From Dactylellina haptotyla (taxonomy: Eukaryota; Ascomycota; Orbiliomycetes; Orbiliales; Orbiliaceae): a stretch of DNA of 64,000 nucleotides. Both the position numbers and the translations under genes were made by a program. The notes under the pieces were generated by a model. The model did not search any database, was not told the origin of the DNA, and saw nothing but the letters and a program-made list of their open reading frames with translations. The stretch is from NCBI GenBank assembly GCA_031310005.1, contig CM062381.1, forward strand, positions 248,001 to 312,000, written 5' to 3'. Positions 59,601-64,000 of this stretch are shown here, in pieces; positions within the stretch are counted from its first letter, which is position 1, and every line of letters begins with the position of its first letter.

Positions 59601-62600
59601 GAATGCCTTTGCTAATGCCGATACCGCCTACGTCCTGGCTTATTCCGTGATTATGCTGAATGTTGACCAACATTCCTCTAAAATCAAGCGACGAATGAAA
59701 AAGGAGGATTTCATCAAGAACAATCGTGGAATCAACGACGGTGCGGACTTACCGGAAGAGTATCTGATCGGTATATTCGAGGAAATTGCTCAGAACGAAA
59801 TTATTCTGGAAGACGAGAAGGACGCGATCCGAGAAAGCAAGGAATCGGCTACTAAGAACGCGGGCTTGGCGGCAGGTATCGGACAGGCGCTGGCTACAGT
59901 GGGCAGGGACTTACAGAGAGAAGCGTACTTGCAGGCATCCGAAGAAATGGCCAACAAGACCGAACAGCTTTTCAAAACATTGCTGAGATCTCAGAGGACG
60001 AGCTCGAAGAAGACGAATACCACGATACGATTTGTGCACGCGTCGAGCTTTAAACATATCGGGCCCATGTTTGAAACGGTTTGGATGTCTTTCTTGAGTG
60101 GCCTCAGCGGTCCTACACAGGATTCTCAAGACCTCGAGAGTATTAGGCTCTGCATGGAAGGCTTCAAACTCGCCATCAAAATCAGCTGTCTCTTCGATCT
60201 AGAATTACCCAGGATATCTTTTGTTGGAGCCCTTACAAGGTTTACGCAGCTCAGCAACCTTAGCGAGATGAAGCCAAAGAACGTGGAAGCGCTTAAAGTC
60301 CTGCTTGATGTTGCGCAGACGGAAGGGAACCTTCTCAAGACGTCATGGAAGGATGTGTTGATGGCAGTTAGCCAGTTGGAGCGATTTCAGCTTATTTCGC
60401 AAGGTGTTGATGAGACTTCACTGCCGGATATGATCAAGTCGCTTCGAGGACAATCTGACGACCCCAGACGAACATCGTTCCACTCGACGAGATCATCGAA
60501 ATCCATCAGGAGCAAGGTGCCGAGTTATTCCTCAGATGTGGCCGAGGAATCCCGTAGCAGAGAGGTGGTCATCGCGGTCGACAAGATCTTCGCTAACAGT
60601 TCCAAACTTAATGGTGATGCTATCGTCCATTTCGTGCGCGCGTTGTGTGAAGTTTCCTGGCAGGAAGTCCAATCATCGGCGTCGAGCGAGAACCCTCGCA
60701 TGTTTAGTCTTCAAAAGCTCGTGGAAATCAGTTTCTACAACATGAACCGTATCAGATTTGAATGGTCGAATATCTGGGCCATCCTCGGAGAACATTTCAA
60801 CAACGTCGGATGTCTGCCCAACACTAGCATCGTGTTCTTTGCGTTGGACTCCCTGCGGCAGTTGAGTATGCGCTTCTTGGAGATCCAGGAACTGCCGCAT
60901 TTCAGATTCCAAAAGGACTTCTTAAGGCCGTTTGAGCACGTCATGGCCAACAGCTCGCATGCAAAAGTCAAGGATATGGTGCTGCAGTGCTTGAATCAGA
61001 TGTTGCAGGCGAGGGGCAATATGATCAAATCTGGCTGGAGGACCATGTTCGGAACCTACAGCTTTGCGGCTAAAGAGCAATATGGTATGATATATCTTCA
61101 CTGTTCTATCGTTATGGGAGGTAATGCTAACAGTTCAATCGCGTAGATAATATTGTCGAATTCGCCTTCAAATCAGTGCAGTCAATCTACAAGGAGCGAT
61201 TTGGCGTGATTGTGGCGCAGGGTGCCTTTTCGGACCTCGTCGTGTGTCTGACAGAGTTCGCGAAGAATCTAAGATTCCAGCGGATCTCACTTCAAGCAAT
61301 TGAGATCTTGAAAACAATCGTCCCTAGGATGCTTGATACTCCCGAATGCCCGCTCTCTCCCAAATCTGCTGCTTTCGAAGGTCCGAATGGAACTTCAGAA
61401 AATGGCATGGAAACCGTAATGGGTGGTGCTAAGGTTAAGACTGCAAAGGAAGATCCTATGGTTAAATTCTGGTTCCCAGTATTATTCGCTTTCCACGATG
61501 TTCTTATGACCGGCGAAGACCTTGAAGTTCGTAGTCGAGCTTTGAATCATCTCTTCGATACACTGATCACATACGGTGGGGCGTATCCGGAGGCCTTTTG
61601 GGATCTGGTCTGCCGCCAACTATTGTTCCCAATCTTCATGGTTTTGAAGAGTAAGAGCGAGATGTCACGATTCAACAATCACGAAGATATGTCTGTGTGG
61701 CTCTCTACAACTATGATTCAAGCGCTGAGAAACTTGATTCAACTGTTCACACACTTCTTTTCTAATCTTTCTCGGATGTTGGACGGTTTCCTAGAGCTAC
61801 TAATTACATGCATATGTCAAGAAAACGACACGATCGCGCGAATCGGCAGCTCTTGTCTGCAGGGTCTTATTCTGCAGAATGTCAAGAAACTCCAGAAAGA
61901 ACATTGGGGTAAAATTGTTGCCGCATTTGTGATATTATTCGAGAGAACGACGGCACATCAACTTTTTACTGCTATCAACAATCTCGCAACCGGGGTGCCT
62001 AACAGTGTGCCTGGAATCCTTAGTGCTGGCAGTCTCGATGAAGAAATTGAGCTCCTGGAAGATGACGGTGCTAATGGTCTTAAGATCGATCTCGAGAATT
62101 CCCAAAAGGACGCCACCCTCTCGCAACAACCGGAGCCGCAACCGGAGCCAATTGAAACCGAGCTATCTACCGATATTCCACCGGAGCAACAACTAGAAGA
62201 TTACAGGCCAACTCAGCAGACCCCACAGATCACTGTACCCGTCACTGCAGCAAGAAAGCGGTATTTTGCCCGCATTATAACTAAATGTGTTCTCCAGGGC
62301 CTCATGATTGAAACTGTATCGGAACTGTTCTCCAATGATGATGTCTACAACCTTATCCCCTCGCCTGAACTTCTCCGACTCATGTCACTTCTCAAGAAGA
62401 GTTTTGCTTTCGCCAGAAAATTCAATAACGACAAGGAGCTGCGGATGAAATTGTTCCGAGAAGGTTTCATGAAACAGCCGCCCAACTTGCTCAAGCAGGA
62501 GAGCACCAGTGCGGCGACATATATCTCCATTCTCTTCCGCATGTTTTCGGATGAGAAGAGCGAGAGACGGGATAGCAGGCGAGATGTAGAGGAGGCGCTT

Positions 62601-63005
62601 GTGCCGTGAGTATATTGCTCTTACCCTAAAATATTAATTTCTATCAAATATTAACTAGAGATGATCTTTAGCTTGTGCATTGATATTATCCACGGATATG
62701 TCATCCTCGATCGAGAAACGCAGCATCGAAATATCCTAGCCTGGCAGCCGGTTGTCGTCGATGTCATGGAAGGGTATATGGCGTTCCCGGATGCCGACTT
62801 TGAGCGAAACATCGTGTCTTTCTACCCTGTTGTGGTCGAGTTGTTGAGACAAGATTTGAGCGAGGAGATGAGAAAATCGTTGATGGGAATTCTAAGAAGA
62901 GTTGGAGAGATGAAGTTGGGAGCTAAAATTCTCGAACCAGTTGTTAACGGTGTCGCTGTAGCGACAAAAGGGAGAAGGAGAACCGGAAGTGTGATGAGCC
63001 GGTAA
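56639..63005 (+). CDS. SEC7: Sec7, large Arf guanine-nucleotide exchange factor
   Basis: Sec7/BIG proteins activate Arf GTPases at the trans-Golgi to drive vesicle coat assembly. Exons 56639-58537, 58594-61084, 61147-62605 and 62672-63005 join in frame (introns 56, 62 and 66 nt) to 2060 residues. An acidic, Ser/Pro-rich N-terminus (~1-220) precedes the DCB-HUS region, with the conserved VFMKEIYLAILENK in exon 2. The catalytic Sec7 domain is at ~860-1043: FNTKPKHGIKTLVEQGFI, then FRLPGESQKIDRLMLKFA with the glutamic finger at E949, then ADTAYVLAYSVIMLNVDQH. HDS-type helical repeats follow, including NRIRFEWSNIWAILGEHFN and FAFKSVQSIYKERFG. The C-terminus ends RRRTGSVMSR. Start: the ATG at 56639 (MANPEDKPALP) is preferred over the in-frame 56573. 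Confidence 0.95.
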
Positions 63006-63311
63006 GATAATGCAGCATATAGTGGTGGTAGAAACTAAGCATAGAGAAAAGAGAGGTTTTGGTGGCAAGGAGTCCCTTTCAGGTTCTTTTTCCTTGAATG
63101 TTCTTTTCTTTCTTTCTTTCTTTCTTCTTTCTTAGATTGCAAGGATAAATATTCCTTCACTTTCTTACGTCTGTTATTGTTGATATATTTGATTTTTGCA
63201 TTTAATATTCTTGCACATACTAGTACTATATGTTACAAGTTACGGCGTCCATAATGAAGTCCTGAATAAGACCCTTTTTTGAAAATAGAATCTATTAAGT
63301 CACACCATTTA
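63006..63311. other. convergent intergenic region
   Basis: 3' regions of SEC7 (plus) and the edge gene (minus), with a TTTC microsatellite near 63107-63134. Nothing else seen. Confidence 0.65.
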
Positions 63312-64000
63312 CTATACGTTTTCTTCTACAGTGCTGTTGGAGGTCACGCCAAGCTCACGAAGCAACCTCTGTGCCTCCTCGATTTCACCCCTAAATCGGC
63401 CTAGTGTCCCAGGTTGCTTGTGAACGAACCGCCCGCAGAGTTCCAGACTTCTTGTCTCTTGGGTCATCATCTTTGTAACTACTAGAGGATCCGAAGCAAA
63501 ATATCTAGCCCTATCGTTTCGCACTTCAAGAACAGAGAATAGAGCGTGAGATATGCGCGCTTCGACTTCATATACGAGTAGTTGTTTCTTACCCTCGCAC
63601 TCCTTGCGAACTACGGTCGTGTCTGTCATCGAAATTTTCAGTTCCGTGGCTAGAGTATCTTGGAGGGCTCCTTTGACATTCATCTGCACGTTGTGATCAG
63701 TGGATATTGTGTGCCAGTCCCAGTATAACAACATTTTTGCTCGGAATTCTAGACATTTGCCTCTGAAGCCTAGTCCTGTTTGTATCTTAGTTTCGTCGAA
63801 TATAAAAGTTTGGTTGTCGTCATCGTTGTCGTCTGAATTACCCCTTCGAGCGACCGCGGAGATGTAAAGATCGTGTACCTTTGAGAGCGGTTGTTCTTCT
63901 TTCATGACAGATCGGTTGAACCTCTGGATAGTTAGTAATAACATTCTTCCGCCTCGTTTATAGTTGTTCAGTATCTTCTTATAGCCGTCTGGGGGGGTTT
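63312..64000 (-). CDS. 3' part of an unrecognised gene, cut by window edge
   Basis: The minus-strand frame is open from the window edge to a TAG at 63312-63314. An internal ATG at 63944 gives 210 residues, but in-frame sequence continues upstream to the edge (GYKKILNNYKRGGRMLLLTIQRFN), so the start lies outside. The visible part is mixed alpha/beta: KVHDLYISAVARRGNSDDNDDD, then KCLEFRAKMLLYWDW, VYEVEARISHALFSVLEVRND and EIEEAQRLLRELG. No signal peptide, membrane segment or known motif is seen. It converges on SEC7. Function unknown. Confidence 0.65.
   Translation of the reverse strand, partial: TPPDGYKKILNNYKRGGRMLLLTIQRFNRSVMKEEQPLSKVHDLYISAVARRGNSDDNDDDNQTFIFDETKIQTGLGFRGKCLEFRAKMLLYWDWHTISTDHNVQMNVKGALQDTLATELKISMTDTTVVRKECEGKKQLLVYEVEARISHALFSVLEVRNDRARYFASDPLVVTKMMTQETRSLELCGRFVHKQPGTLGRFRGEIEEAQRLLRELGVTSNSTVEENV

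Noticed and set aside
1-64000. CRISPR arrays, bacterial operons, prophage or transposase genes
   Set aside because: The window is fungal with spliced genes. No regularly spaced non-coding repeats and no transposase or reverse-transcriptase motif were found.

Overview
The window is a piece of nuclear chromosome from a filamentous ascomycete (Pezizomycotina). The evidence is short introns (mostly 50-100 nt, with GTAAGT/GTRNGT donors and YAG acceptors), genes on both strands with no operons, large intergenic gaps, a fungal Zn2Cys6 regulator, a CDC3-type septin, Pom33, a KGG/con-10-type protein and a fungal GYF protein. I cannot fix the class from sequence alone. I joined exons by hand. Each multi-exon model except the two marked hypothetical (1949-3105 and 50403-51369) closes in frame over all its junctions.

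Layout. 1-6 kb: sparse, with an acidic, probably tail-anchored protein of unknown function and a two-RRM RNA-binding protein. 6-20 kb: an atypical SDR, a gene fusing about 32 N-F-H-A-G repeats to a CmcJ/NvfI-like dioxygenase domain, a Cys-rich unknown protein, a medium-chain oxidoreductase, a septin and a peroxisomal enoyl-CoA hydratase ending in SRL. 20-30 kb: a Zn2Cys6 protein with ankyrin-like repeats, Pom33 and a class V aminotransferase. 30-41 kb: a gene-poor stretch that is probably the promoter and long leader of a 1699-residue GYF protein. 42-56 kb: accessory genes, namely a four-pass membrane protein, a TPR protein, a secreted repeat protein with KR sites, a small hypothetical membrane gene, a bicovalent FAD oxidase and a duplicated KGG stress protein. 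56.6-63 kb: SEC7, the large Golgi Arf-GEF. The right edge holds the 3' part of an unknown gene.

Housekeeping genes (septin, POM33, GYF, SEC7, RRM) alternate with accessory genes. The most unusual object is the four-exon gene at 7251-8961. Splicing joins a long array of near-identical pentapeptides in frame to an oxygenase domain with a recognisable HxD...H metal site. A substrate or core-peptide array fused to its own modifying enzyme is known for borosin-type fungal RiPPs, which use a methyltransferase. I know of none built on this oxygenase family. That reading is a hypothesis; the fusion and the repeats can be read directly. A second peptide-precursor-like gene at 48508-49269 has a signal peptide and LEKR-flanked repeats, and lies near an FAD oxidase.
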